Below are positions 21,601 to 29,739 of a stretch of DNA of 64,000 bases, piece after piece (the stretch's first letter is position 1; each line of letters opens with the position of its first letter). The stretch is from contig NZ_LMNU01000004.1 of NCBI RefSeq assembly GCF_001423085.1, positions 98,795 through 162,794 on the forward strand. The letters are read 5' to 3'. The notes under the pieces are model-generated. The model ran no database searches. It had not been told where the DNA came from and saw only the letters and a program-made list of their open reading frames with translations. Origin of the DNA: Methylobacterium sp. Leaf125 (lineage in GTDB: Bacteria > Pseudomonadota > Alphaproteobacteria > Rhizobiales > Beijerinckiaceae). Position numbers and translations under genes: made by a program.

Positions 21601-21788
21601 TGCATCTCCTCCGCCGTGGCGCCGGGCCAGGCGGCCGAGACCGTCATGACCTTGACGGTGAAGGCCGGGTCCTCGGCCCGCCCGAGCTTCTCGAAGGCGA
21701 AGAAGCCCGCCCCCGTAAGGGCGATCAGCAGGAACAGGGTGACGGCCCGCTCGCGGACGGCGAGCGCCGAGAGATTGAAGCCGCTCAT
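18687..21788 (-). CDS. RND efflux pump inner-membrane transporter (AcrB/MexB superfamily)
   Basis: This 1033-residue protein has the twelve-helix, two-large-periplasmic-loop organisation of RND/HAE transporters, which expel drugs or solvents using the proton gradient. The proton-relay motif GLLVDDAIIAIEMM lies in helix 4. The N-terminal helix (VTLFLLIALTGAGFFAFEKLG) and the C-terminal helix bundle (VILTAAAAMLAFIPL) fit. The upstream adaptor gene overlaps it (ATGA at 21785-21788). No outer-membrane factor gene is present, so the pump must use one encoded elsewhere. Substrate cannot be deduced. Confidence 0.95.
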   Translation of the reverse strand: MSGFNLSALAVRERAVTLFLLIALTGAGFFAFEKLGRAEDPAFTVKVMTVSAAWPGATAEEMQRQVADPLEKRLQELVYYDRAETTVRPGLMVTKVIFKDAMPPAKLPSEFYQTRKKLSDQASSLPRGVLGPLFNDEFSDIYFALYAVQAKGLPHRELVLRAEDLRQRLLRVPGVEKINILGEQAQKIFVEISYQRLATLGVTGQQLLAALANQNDVTPAGFVEAAGPRVYLRLDGAIDGLDAIRDLPVAAGDRSLKLGDIAEVRRGYEDPKTFEIRNDGEPSLMLGLVMKPGFNGLKLGEALNAEEVAIHHETPVGISFTKITDQAKVIDDAIHEFMVKFFTALGVVIFVSLVALGFRVGIVVALAVPLTLSAVFVVMMVTGRDFDRITLGALIISLGLLVDDAIIAIEMMVVRMEEGADRIEAATYAWSATAAPMLTGTLVTIAGFLPVGFAASTAGEYAGNIFWVVAFSLIISWIVAVTFTPYLGVKLLPNIMTVAGGHDAIYATKTYERLRRVVRLSVDHKWLAAGITVGLFALAVVAMGKVEQQFFPNSERPELIVEVTLPAGSAFATTEASVKRVEAAVRDLAEAKEITSYIGQGMPRFVLSFDPELPDPAFAQIVVQTADAQARDVLRGKVRQLVEDGRFPEARVRVLQIVFGPPIRFPVAFRVVGPDLDVIRGIAAEVREVMAANPNMRLVHLDWGDKTPSLRLAFDQERLRLIGLTPKEAGQQLQSYLNGTPATQVRENLRSVDVVLRSPGPERRSLGEIGDLTLTTRDGRQVPVSQVARLESRTEEAVLKRYNRETYIRVQGDVLDGKQPPDIHAQVFPLLAPIKAKLPPGYRIDTAGAVEESEKAMLSLVAVFPIMLIVTLTVIMIQVRSFATMFMVFATAPLGLVGAAPTLLLFHQPFGFNAILGLIALSGILMRNTLILVDQIHHDQAAGLGDYDAIVESTVRRARPVILTAAAAMLAFIPLTHSVFWGALAYVLIGGVGVGTLLTLLFLPALYALWFRVARQPRAAGDATEAAPQAAGT

Positions 21789-22870
21789 CGCACCACTCCG
21801 GTCATGCTGGCGGGCGCCGGGCGCACCCGCTGGTCCGCCTTGAGGAGATGCGCGCCGAGCGCCACGATCCGGTCGCCGGGGTTGAGGCCGCCGACGATCT
21901 CCGCGCGCTCCTCGCCCAGGCGGGCGACCTGTACGATCTGCGGACGCACGGTCTCGGTGGCGGCATCGTAGCGCCAGACCGCGGTGCCGCGCCCCTGGTC
22001 GAACAGGGCCGCGAGGGGCACCTCGACGCGCGGCAGGCGGGCCGTCGCGGGGGCCCTGAGCTGAAGGGTGACGGTGGCGCCCAGGGGCGCGGCCTCGCCG
22101 CCGCCCGACAGGATGTAGCGCGCCCGGTAGGTGCGGGTGGCCGGGTCGGCGGTGGCCGACAATTCACGCAGGCGCACCGGGTAGGTCGCCGCGCCTTCGG
22201 CATAGAGAGTGGCGGAAGCCTCCCCTTCGGCGGCGCGGCGGCTGCCCTCGGGCAGGAACACCTCCGCCTCGCGCGCCCCGTCGCGGGCGAGCTTGACCAC
22301 CGTCTGCCCGGCCGCGACCACCTGGCCGGGCTCGGAAGGCACCTCCATCACGACGCCGTCCGCATCGGCCTGGAGTTCGGCATAGCCCGCCTGGTTCTGA
22401 ATCTGGCTGGCCTGGGCCTCGGCATTGGCGAACTGAGCGATGGCGGCATCGGCCGCGCCCTTGTTCTGGTCGTAGGTCTGCCGCGAGGTCCAGCCGTCGG
22501 CCACCAGCTTGCGGCTGCGCTCCTCGTCGGCCTTGGCCTTGATCATCTGGGCCCGGGCCGCCTCGACGGAGGCGCGGGCGGCATTCAGGGCAAGCGAGAA
22601 GTCGGTGCGGTCGAGGCGCATCAGGGGCTGGCCGCGGCGCACCCGATCACCCGGATCCACGAGGCGGTCGAAGATCTTGCCACCGACCCGGAAGCCGAGA
22701 TTGCTCTCGGTGCGGGCCCGGATCACCCCGGTGTAGCGCGAGACCGCGTCGGGGCCGGGGGCCACCTCGGCGATCTGAACCAGGGGCGGCTCGGGGTTCA
22801 CCGCCGTCTCCGCCGGCGAGCACGCGCCGAGGGCGAGGGTGGCAAGTCCGGGTACGAACCACTTCTGCAT
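21785..22870 (-). CDS. RND efflux periplasmic adaptor lipoprotein
   Basis: This 361-residue membrane fusion protein has an N-terminal lipobox (LATLALGAC, Cys17), so it should be anchored by lipid as AcrA is. The order is a lipoyl half with TESNLGFRVGGKIFDRLVDP, a hairpin rich in Ala/Gln/Glu, a second lipoyl half (ADGVVMEVPSEPGQVVAAG), then beta-barrel and membrane-proximal domains ending GDRIVALGAHLLKADQRVRP. Its stop overlaps the transporter start. An imperfect palindrome at 22909-22922 sits in its promoter region. Confidence 0.94.
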   Translation of the reverse strand: MQKWFVPGLATLALGACSPAETAVNPEPPLVQIAEVAPGPDAVSRYTGVIRARTESNLGFRVGGKIFDRLVDPGDRVRRGQPLMRLDRTDFSLALNAARASVEAARAQMIKAKADEERSRKLVADGWTSRQTYDQNKGAADAAIAQFANAEAQASQIQNQAGYAELQADADGVVMEVPSEPGQVVAAGQTVVKLARDGAREAEVFLPEGSRRAAEGEASATLYAEGAATYPVRLRELSATADPATRTYRARYILSGGGEAAPLGATVTLQLRAPATARLPRVEVPLAALFDQGRGTAVWRYDAATETVRPQIVQVARLGEERAEIVGGLNPGDRIVALGAHLLKADQRVRPAPASMTGVVR

Positions 22871-22908
22871 GACGCATCCTCCGCAGCCGGACCGTCCGCC
22901 GCCCTAAA

Positions 22909-22922
22909 ATTACGATCATAAT
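22909..22922. promoter_or_regulatory. Candidate operator palindrome of the RND operon
   Basis: ATTACGATCATAAT is a 14-bp near-palindrome (one mismatched pair) about 40 bases upstream of the adaptor start, in the only AT-rich stretch there. Size and location suit a TetR-type operator. Binding by the TetR protein encoded downstream is inference. Confidence 0.4.
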
Positions 22923-23065
22923 CTATTTTGGTGAAGGGTCGGGGTCAAGGATGCTGTGGCGGCCGGCGTGCGAATGGACACGGGGAAACAGGAACACCGG
23001 GAGAGGTGAAGTCCCTGATCAGGAGTTCTGAACGACCGGATCGGTCAACGCGGCACCCGTGCCCC

Positions 23066-24319
23066 TCAGCGCCCTGGCGCTGGCGCCGGGCCGGACCGCA
23101 CGACCAGGGAGGCCAGCAGCACCGCCATGAAGAAGAGGAAGTACTGGTTCACCGACAGTTCCTCGAACATCATCGAGGGCACCAGGAACAGGGCCGTGTA
23201 GGCGGCGAAGGGACCGGCAGCGGCGGGTGCGAGGGCGATGCGCACCAGGGCGGCGAGGAGGAGCAGGGCCGTCGCGATGCCGCTCTGGAGCGCGAGGGAG
23301 ATGAAGCCGTTATGCGGCGTCACGAGCCCGGTGAGGGCGCGGAGTTCTTCGCGCCGCGTGGTCTCGCCAACGCCGAACGGGTACTCGGCCACGAGTTGCA
23401 GGGCGGTGAAGCCGGAGATGAAGCGCTCGTCGGCGTTGCCCGAGACGTTGCCGTCGCCGGCAAAGCGCGTCTCGATCGACTGCGCCAGCTTCTGGGGCAG
23501 GGGGATCTCGCCCGTCATCGAGAAGCCGATGAGCAGGATCCCGAGCACCCCGAGGACGGGCAGCACCACCTGCAGCCGGATGCTGCGGCGCATCAGCACC
23601 AGCAGGATCAGCACCGGCATGAACAACCCGGAGCGGTTGTTGGTCAGGGGGAAGCTCGCCAGCAGGGCCGCGAAATAGGCAAGGTAGATCAGGTTCAGGC
23701 GGTAGCGCAGGCTGAGCAGCAGGGCCGCGGCCCCGCCGAGGGCGAAGACGTGGCCGGTCTCGTTTCCCGACGCCCAGAGGCCGCCCTGCTTGTCCTCGAC
23801 GAAGAGCTTGAGTTCCTCGTCCAGGCCGTCGGTCGGAACTCCGAGGCCGAAGCGGTCCAGGGGGAGTCCGGAGGACGAGAGCAGCAGGACGACCAGCGAT
23901 CCGCCGAGGCCTGCGAGAAGGCCCCAGCAGAAGGCGTTCTCCAGGCTTCGGTCGCGGAACATCACGAGCAGGATCATCGCCAGGACGAAGTAGAGCAGCA
24001 GGACGAGGGTCAGGTAGACGTCGCCCGCCTGGATCTCGGCCTTCAGCACCAGCGAGAGGGCAATCAGAATGCCGACGGCTCCGATCGGGACAGCCTGGCG
24101 CAGCCCCTCGACGATCACGGCGCGGCGCAGGCCGAACCAAGGGATCAGCAGGAAGGGCAGGAGGTCCGACAGGCGTTGGACCGGCAATCCGAAGCTCGAC
24201 GTCAGGACGTTGAGCTGCAACGCGACTCCGAGCAGGAACACGGCGGCACGGTCGGCCACGATCGGCACCGCCCGCGTCCGTTGCATCCCGACCGCAATCG
24301 GCTCCGCTGGCCCCGTCAT
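23066..24319 (-). CDS. Wzy / O-antigen-ligase-like membrane protein
   Basis: This 417-residue polytopic membrane protein has roughly ten to twelve helices and a large polar loop near residues 270-330. The loop contains RFAGDGNVSGNADERFISGF and LVTPHNGFISLALQSG. The pattern R......R...G...... then PHN.FL....  is typical of Wzy polymerases and WaaL ligases, with the HN conserved. It probably polymerises or ligates the repeat unit made by the upstream glycosyltransferases. It is last in the minus-strand polysaccharide cluster, 115 bases after the flippase. Whether it is polymerase or ligase cannot be settled from sequence. Confidence 0.8.
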   Translation of the reverse strand: MTGPAEPIAVGMQRTRAVPIVADRAAVFLLGVALQLNVLTSSFGLPVQRLSDLLPFLLIPWFGLRRAVIVEGLRQAVPIGAVGILIALSLVLKAEIQAGDVYLTLVLLLYFVLAMILLVMFRDRSLENAFCWGLLAGLGGSLVVLLLSSSGLPLDRFGLGVPTDGLDEELKLFVEDKQGGLWASGNETGHVFALGGAAALLLSLRYRLNLIYLAYFAALLASFPLTNNRSGLFMPVLILLVLMRRSIRLQVVLPVLGVLGILLIGFSMTGEIPLPQKLAQSIETRFAGDGNVSGNADERFISGFTALQLVAEYPFGVGETTRREELRALTGLVTPHNGFISLALQSGIATALLLLAALVRIALAPAAAGPFAAYTALFLVPSMMFEELSVNQYFLFFMAVLLASLVVRSGPAPAPGR

Positions 24320-24434
24320 CGCTCCGGACCCTCCGAGAATACGCCGTGAACCCGGCGGGGGCACGCCTCCGACCACGCGCGCACTCTCGCGCGCAAAGGT
24401 TTGCGAAGCGTGCAGGCGGCGGAACGCGCCCGGC

Positions 24435-25946
24435 TCAGCCGCCGCGGCGGACGAAGAACCCGAGCGCCGCGCGGACCGTGGGACGCAGGAAGACCAGGGC
24501 GAGGGCGCCATAGGCCATCATGCCCAAGCTCACGCAGGCGAACAGGCCGAGGCGGTCGCCGAGGCCCGCATGGATCGGCTCCTGCATCAGGAGCACCACG
24601 GCCGCCATGGCTCCGGCGCAGGCGGTGGCGGGCAGCAGCACCCCGACGAGACCCCCGTTGCTCACCGGGACGAAGCGCCCCGCCCGCGCGACGATCAGGG
24701 GCGAGAACAGGTAGGCCCGGACTACGTGGCCGATGACGAGGGCCGACAGGCCGAACGGTCCGGTGAGGATCGCCGCCACGGCTCCGATCCCGAACTGGAC
24801 GCCGGCGAGCTTCAGGGCGGTGCCGCTGCGGCCCAGGGCCGTAAAGATCATCCACAGCATGGAGGTCACGACGAATTCCGGCGCCAGGAGCGCGAGGATG
24901 CGCAGGACCGGCGCCGCATCGTGCCACTGATCGCCGAACAGGAACGGGATCAGCGTCGGGGCGACGGCCGCCATGCCGAAGAAGGCCGGCAGCGCCAGGA
25001 ACGCCGAGGTCCGGGTGAAATCGTGGAAGGCGGCGGCGAGGTCGGCAGGGCGATCCTGCAGGCGCGCATAGGTGGTCAGCGCGACGGCCGAGAACGGGAT
25101 CACCGCGACCTGGCTCACGAGATCGATACAGCGCCAGGCGAGGCGCAAGTGACCGACATCGGTGGTGGACAGGAAATAGGCGGCGATCACCTCCTGGCTG
25201 CGGATCGAGAACACCAGCAGCAGGTTGGTGGAGAAGACCCGCGAGCCGAAGGCGAGCTGGCGCCGGGCCGCCGCGAGATCCAGGCGCCGGGCCGGGACCC
25301 AGGGCATCGCCGCCCAGGTCAGGAGTGTGGTCGCACCGGTGGCGACGAGGCGCTGGACCACGAGGCTCCAGACTCCGTAATCCGCGAGCGCCAGGGCCAG
25401 AGCGGCGGCGCCCCCGAGGATGTTCGCGCCCAGCGCCCGCAGGGCGAGCTTGCGGAAGCCGAAGCTGCGCTGAAGGCGCGCCTCGTGGATCGCGCCCAGG
25501 GCCGAAATCACGAAGCAGGCGGAGAGCGCGCAGAGGGCGGGACGCAGTTCGGGCAGGTCGAGCAACCAGGCGATCGGCCAGGACAGACCGACGAGGGCCG
25601 CCGCGTAGACGACGCTGGAGGCCAGGGTCACCCAGAAGGCCGTGGCGGCGAAGGCCTCGTCGAGGTCGGCCTGCTGGACCACCGCATCGGGCAGGCCGCC
25701 GCGGGCGACGATCTGCAGGATGTCGATGAAGACGGCGGCGACGGCGACGAGCCCGAACTCGGCGGGCTCGATCAGTCGGGCCAGCACCAGGAACACCCCG
25801 AAGCTGAGCACGACGTTGCCGACCGAGGCCACCGCCACCCACCGGGCCGCCGCGAAGGAGCGGCCGGAGACGTCCGGCTCGTCGGTGACACCGAGGGAGG
25901 CCGGTGCGGTGGCGGCCTGCCCCGGAAGCAGTGCGGTGGCGCTCAC
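24435..25946 (-). CDS. Wzx-type polysaccharide flippase (MOP superfamily)
   Basis: This 503-residue membrane protein has about twelve to fourteen helices and the Polysacc_synt layout: ARWVAVASVGNVVLSFGVFLVLARLIEPAEFGLVAVA at the N-terminus, then FGSRVFSTNLLLVFSIRSQEVIAAYFLSTTDVG in the middle. Such proteins flip undecaprenyl-linked oligosaccharide to the periplasm. The GTG start at 25946 overlaps the glycosyltransferase stop (GTGA), which is why it is preferred over the much longer open frame. Confidence 0.9.
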   Translation of the reverse strand: MSATALLPGQAATAPASLGVTDEPDVSGRSFAAARWVAVASVGNVVLSFGVFLVLARLIEPAEFGLVAVAAVFIDILQIVARGGLPDAVVQQADLDEAFAATAFWVTLASSVVYAAALVGLSWPIAWLLDLPELRPALCALSACFVISALGAIHEARLQRSFGFRKLALRALGANILGGAAALALALADYGVWSLVVQRLVATGATTLLTWAAMPWVPARRLDLAAARRQLAFGSRVFSTNLLLVFSIRSQEVIAAYFLSTTDVGHLRLAWRCIDLVSQVAVIPFSAVALTTYARLQDRPADLAAAFHDFTRTSAFLALPAFFGMAAVAPTLIPFLFGDQWHDAAPVLRILALLAPEFVVTSMLWMIFTALGRSGTALKLAGVQFGIGAVAAILTGPFGLSALVIGHVVRAYLFSPLIVARAGRFVPVSNGGLVGVLLPATACAGAMAAVVLLMQEPIHAGLGDRLGLFACVSLGMMAYGALALVFLRPTVRAALGFFVRRGG

Positions 25947-27316
25947 GCGCGGTCGGCCCGGCGCTCGTCCACAAGCTCGGCGTAGAGGTCGAGATACTTC
26001 TCGGCCACGCGCTCGGAGGTCGATTCGCGGATGACGTGCTGGAAGCTGCGCTCGTCCGGCAGGTCGACGCGACCGCGGGCGATCACGGCCCGGACCCGGT
26101 CGGCGAGTTCGGCCGCATTGCCCGGCGTGAACAGCCACGCGGCGTTGTCCTCGCCGATCAGCTCGGGGATGCCGCCCGAGGCCGCACCGATCACCGGCAC
26201 GCCCATGACGTAGGCCTCGTAGATCGTCCGCGGCGAGGGCTCGGCCCAGAACGAGGGCACGATGAGCACGTCGATCTCGCTGAGGAAGTCGGCGGGCTTG
26301 GCCCAACCCACGAACTCGATCGGTAGGCCCTCGGCCTGCGCCCTGAAGCGGTCGATCGAGTCGTCCATCGCCTGGCCGGCCACGAGACAGCGCCAGTCGC
26401 CGGGTCCGACCGCGCGGAATGCGTCGACGAGGGTGCCGACGCCCTTCTCGACGTTGATGCGGCCGAGATAGCCGAACGTCAGCGGTCGGCCGGTGCGGTC
26501 GATCTGCCGCCGCGCCTCGGGATCGCCGTCCGGTACCGTGCAGGAATAGTAGATGACCCGGCGGCGCTCCGGCGCAAGATGGCGGAACAGGCCGTGATCC
26601 ACGTGGGTCTTCAGGATCTCGGTCCCGACGCTGACCACGGCCCCCACCGCCCGGTTGGTAATCTGCTTGGTGGCGTTCACCACCTTGCAGCCGAGGTGCC
26701 AGTGCGTGCAGGGCTTGCCGTGCCGGAACATCGCGGCATTGCCGCAGATCAGGTCGTATTCGCAGACCGTGTGAACGATCGGGATGCCGCGCTTGGCCGC
26801 CTCGCGCCAGACCAGGGTCGAGACGTCGAGCAGCGAGTGCGTGTTGACGATGTCGGGCCGGAAGTCGTCGACGACGCGGCCGAACTCGGCGGCGATGGCG
26901 AAATTCCACTGCTGCTTGAGCTTGGCCCAGGTGCGGCCGACCCGTGTCGCCTTGGGCCAGTCCTCCAGCCAGAAATCGTTGTTGTGGGCCATGCGATAGA
27001 CGGTGACGCCGTTGCGCACGGTCTTGGGCTCGGCCTCCCGGGCGATGCAGGCCGCCGCCACAATGTGACCGGCCGCGACCAATTCCTCGGCGAGGTGCTC
27101 CACCGAGCGCTCGGCACCGCCGACGATGTAGGGCGGGTAAAGCGCGCTGAGATGCAGGATGCGCAGCGGTCCGGTGGCGGCGATCCGCGCGGCGCCCTCC
27201 GCGCCGCGCGCTGCATGAGCCGGGGCAGCGGACGGCGCCAGCGGGGCGCGGGCGAGGCCCGAGGCCGTCATCGGGGCAGCGGCCATTTCGGAAGCTGTCA
27301 TCACGGAAGCGGTCAT
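25943..27316 (-). CDS. GT4-like glycosyltransferase
   Basis: This 457-residue cytoplasmic GT-B enzyme has its N-domain opening LRILHLSALYPPYIVGGAER (G-G-A-E loop) and containing DIVNTHSLLD. The donor domain contains FGYLGRINVEKGVGTLVDAF and the E-x7-E-like EPSPRTIYEAYVMGVPVIG. It should add a sugar to the lipid-linked repeat unit. Before the catalytic domain is an odd low-complexity leader of about 50 residues with MTAS occurring three times. Closely related in sequence to the next gene upstream, implying duplication. Its ATG overlaps the neighbour's TGA (ATGA). Confidence 0.88.
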   Translation of the reverse strand: MTASVMTASEMAAAPMTASGLARAPLAPSAAPAHAARGAEGAARIAATGPLRILHLSALYPPYIVGGAERSVEHLAEELVAAGHIVAAACIAREAEPKTVRNGVTVYRMAHNNDFWLEDWPKATRVGRTWAKLKQQWNFAIAAEFGRVVDDFRPDIVNTHSLLDVSTLVWREAAKRGIPIVHTVCEYDLICGNAAMFRHGKPCTHWHLGCKVVNATKQITNRAVGAVVSVGTEILKTHVDHGLFRHLAPERRRVIYYSCTVPDGDPEARRQIDRTGRPLTFGYLGRINVEKGVGTLVDAFRAVGPGDWRCLVAGQAMDDSIDRFRAQAEGLPIEFVGWAKPADFLSEIDVLIVPSFWAEPSPRTIYEAYVMGVPVIGAASGGIPELIGEDNAAWLFTPGNAAELADRVRAVIARGRVDLPDERSFQHVIRESTSERVAEKYLDLYAELVDERRADRA

Positions 27317-28572
27317 GGGCGACACTCGTCGAGACGCGGAGGCTCGGAGAAGGCCACCGGCGGGAGAGGATGGGGGGAGGCCGCGACGCCAGCGCGAACG
27401 GCGGCGTAGAGTGCGAGATAGGCGGCGGCGACGGCGTCGGGGTCTGTGCCCGATCGAACGGCTTCGGCACGGGACAGACCGTCGGAAAGGCACTCCGGCG
27501 CGGCCACGACCCGCGCCATCGCGGCGGCCAGGGCGGCGGCATCGCCGGGAGGGACGAGCCAGGGACCGGGGCCGACCTGCTCGCTGATTCCACCCACGGC
27601 GGTACCGATCACCGGCACGGCGCGACCGTAGGCTTCCGCCACTGTGCGGCCGAACGCTTCCGGCCAGACCGGTGGGACGACGAGACAGTCGATGGCGTCG
27701 AGGAAGGCATCCTTGTCGGCATACCCGGCAAACGTTACCGGCAACCCTTCGGCCAGGGCACGGTATCGCTCCAGTCCATCCGCCGCGCGGCCGGCGATGA
27801 CGAGGCGCCAGCCCTCGGGTGGCAGGTGGCGGCAGGCCGCCAGCAGCACGTCGGTGCCCTTCGAGGCCTCGATGCGTCCGAGGGAGCCGAACACGACCGG
27901 GTCGCCGGGCCGGCGCGGCTGGCGTGCGGAAGGACCGCCGGGGGCGATCGGGTTCCAGATCACCTGGCGGAGCGGGTGGGGAATCGCGGTGAAGAAGCCG
28001 GCGGCCAGGTGCCGGTCCAGGATGTCGGTGCCGACTGCCGCAACCGCGGAAACCGCACGCTGGCACCGGCGGTGGGGCTCGGCGTAGAGCCGGCACTTGA
28101 GGTGCTGGCCGACGCAGGCCCGTCCGTGCTTCGCCATCGCCCCGTTGGTGCACAGGCTCGTGAAGTCGTGAAGCGTGTGGACTACCGGAATGCCGAGGCG
28201 CCGGAGCATCGGCCAGATGGCCGGGGTGATCTCCGAGATCGAGTGGGTGTTCACGATATCGGGGGCGAAATCGCGGACCGCCGCCTCCATCCGGCTCAGC
28301 GTCTGCCGGTTCCACTGCGTGGCGAGCTTGTAGCGGAGGCGGTCGAGGCGTCCCTGCCGCGGCCAGTCGAGGCTGTGGAAGGGCGTACCGTGTCCGGTCC
28401 GATAGACGGTGACCCCGTCCTGCAGGGTCGGGGCCTCCCACCGGCGCGAGGCGCAGGCCACCGCAACGGCATGGCCGAGGTCGGCCTGAATCCGGGCCAG
28501 GGTCTCCACCATCAGTTCGGCGCCACCGACCTGCTCGGGGGCGTAGAGGGAGCTAAGGTGCAGGATGCGCAT
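27313..28572 (-). CDS. GT4-like glycosyltransferase (paralogue of the downstream gene)
   Basis: This 419-residue GT-B glycosyltransferase starts MRILHLSSLYAPEQVGGAEL. DIVNTHSISEITP and HTLHDFTSLCTNGAMAKHG line up with the adjacent paralogue. The donor-binding half has VFGSLGRIEASKGTDVLLAA and EAFGRTVAEAYGRAVPVIGT. It begins inside the last 20 bases of the upstream glycosyltransferase gene. The sugar specificity is not readable. Confidence 0.88.
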   Translation of the reverse strand: MRILHLSSLYAPEQVGGAELMVETLARIQADLGHAVAVACASRRWEAPTLQDGVTVYRTGHGTPFHSLDWPRQGRLDRLRYKLATQWNRQTLSRMEAAVRDFAPDIVNTHSISEITPAIWPMLRRLGIPVVHTLHDFTSLCTNGAMAKHGRACVGQHLKCRLYAEPHRRCQRAVSAVAAVGTDILDRHLAAGFFTAIPHPLRQVIWNPIAPGGPSARQPRRPGDPVVFGSLGRIEASKGTDVLLAACRHLPPEGWRLVIAGRAADGLERYRALAEGLPVTFAGYADKDAFLDAIDCLVVPPVWPEAFGRTVAEAYGRAVPVIGTAVGGISEQVGPGPWLVPPGDAAALAAAMARVVAAPECLSDGLSRAEAVRSGTDPDAVAAAYLALYAAVRAGVAASPHPLPPVAFSEPPRLDECRP

Positions 28573-29698
28573 CCGCGGCCTCCCCGGCGGGCATCGGGCG
28601 GGCGGCGTCCTGCAGCGCCTCGATCAGCACGCCCTCGTAGCGCCGGGCGGTCTCGGCCCAGTCGTAGCGGCGGGCGTTGGCGTGGCCGCGCACGATCAGG
28701 TCGGCACGCAGGCCGGGCTCGTGCAGGAGGCGGCGCAGGGCCGCGGCGAGCGCGGCGTGATCCGTGGGATCGAAGGTGAGCGCACCATCCCCGGCGATCT
28801 CGGGCGTCGCCGAGCGATCCGAGCACAACACCGGGCAGCCCAGGGTCTGCGCCTCGAGCACCGGCAGGCAGAATCCCTCTGCGAAGGAGGGCACGCACAG
28901 GCAGAGGGCGCCCCGGTAAAGGCTGGCAAGGCGATCCTCGCCGATGCGCGACAGGCGCATCAGACGCACCGGCGCTCCCGAAAGGGCCGCCGCGAGGGTC
29001 TCCTGCGGGTCCTCGCCCACATGGACGATGGCGAGGTCGGGATGGGTGTGGGAGAGCGCCGCGGCCGCACGCGCCAGGGTGGCGAAGTTCTTGTTGTGGG
29101 TGGCATTGCCCACCGCCAGGACGTAGGCGCCCCGCGTGGCTTCGGGCGCGACGCCGCTCGATGCCGACGCATCGAGCATGGCCGCGGAGGGCGCGGTCCG
29201 GACCCTTTCGCGCAAGGAGGGGTAGAACTGCCCGAGACTGTCCCGGGTGGTGTCCGACACCGCGATCACGCGGGCGCTGTTGCCGAGAACGAGCCGGAAG
29301 ATCAGGTCCGTCGTGAGCGCCTCGCGCCACCCGGTGCAGTCCGGGATGGTGCGGAAGTAGATGTCATGCACGACGCTGACGCGGGCCCGGCCCCCGAAGG
29401 CCGCACCGTAGGGATCGGCGTTCAGCACCACGTCGATTCCCTCGGCCCGGCAAAGGGCCGGGACGGTGACGGCCTGGCGCAGGACATCGAGGACCATCAG
29501 GCGCGGGCGCGGCACCGTCAGGACCGCGACCCGGTCGCGGATCGCCTCGGGCAGTTGCGTGCGGGTCCAGGGTGAGCGCAGGACGACCGCGACGTTGCCC
29601 CGGTCGAGCAGCCCGGCAATCACCCGGAAGGCGACCAGCGCCACCCCGGACGGGCGCCCCCCGTGCTGGCTCGGCATGTTGACGAGGACGCGCATCAT
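28553..29698 (-). CDS. GT4-like glycosyltransferase
   Basis: This 381-residue enzyme begins MMRVLVNMPSQHGGRPSGVA. The acceptor domain includes VSVVHDIYFRTIPDC and ARVIAVSDTTRDSL, a pattern of mannosyl- or rhamnosyltransferases acting on an initiated lipid sugar. The donor domain contains YVLAVGNATHNKNFATLARA and SFAEGFCLPVLEAQTLGCPV (EGF.LP.LEA...G.PV). The start could be either Met of the MM pair. There is a 41-base gap to the upstream gene. Confidence 0.87.
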   Translation of the reverse strand: MMRVLVNMPSQHGGRPSGVALVAFRVIAGLLDRGNVAVVLRSPWTRTQLPEAIRDRVAVLTVPRPRLMVLDVLRQAVTVPALCRAEGIDVVLNADPYGAAFGGRARVSVVHDIYFRTIPDCTGWREALTTDLIFRLVLGNSARVIAVSDTTRDSLGQFYPSLRERVRTAPSAAMLDASASSGVAPEATRGAYVLAVGNATHNKNFATLARAAAALSHTHPDLAIVHVGEDPQETLAAALSGAPVRLMRLSRIGEDRLASLYRGALCLCVPSFAEGFCLPVLEAQTLGCPVLCSDRSATPEIAGDGALTFDPTDHAALAAALRRLLHEPGLRADLIVRGHANARRYDWAETARRYEGVLIEALQDAARPMPAGEAADAHPAP

Positions 29699-29739
29699 CG
29701 TGGCTCGGCAGCTTCGGAAGAGGGGATGGCCTGTATGCG

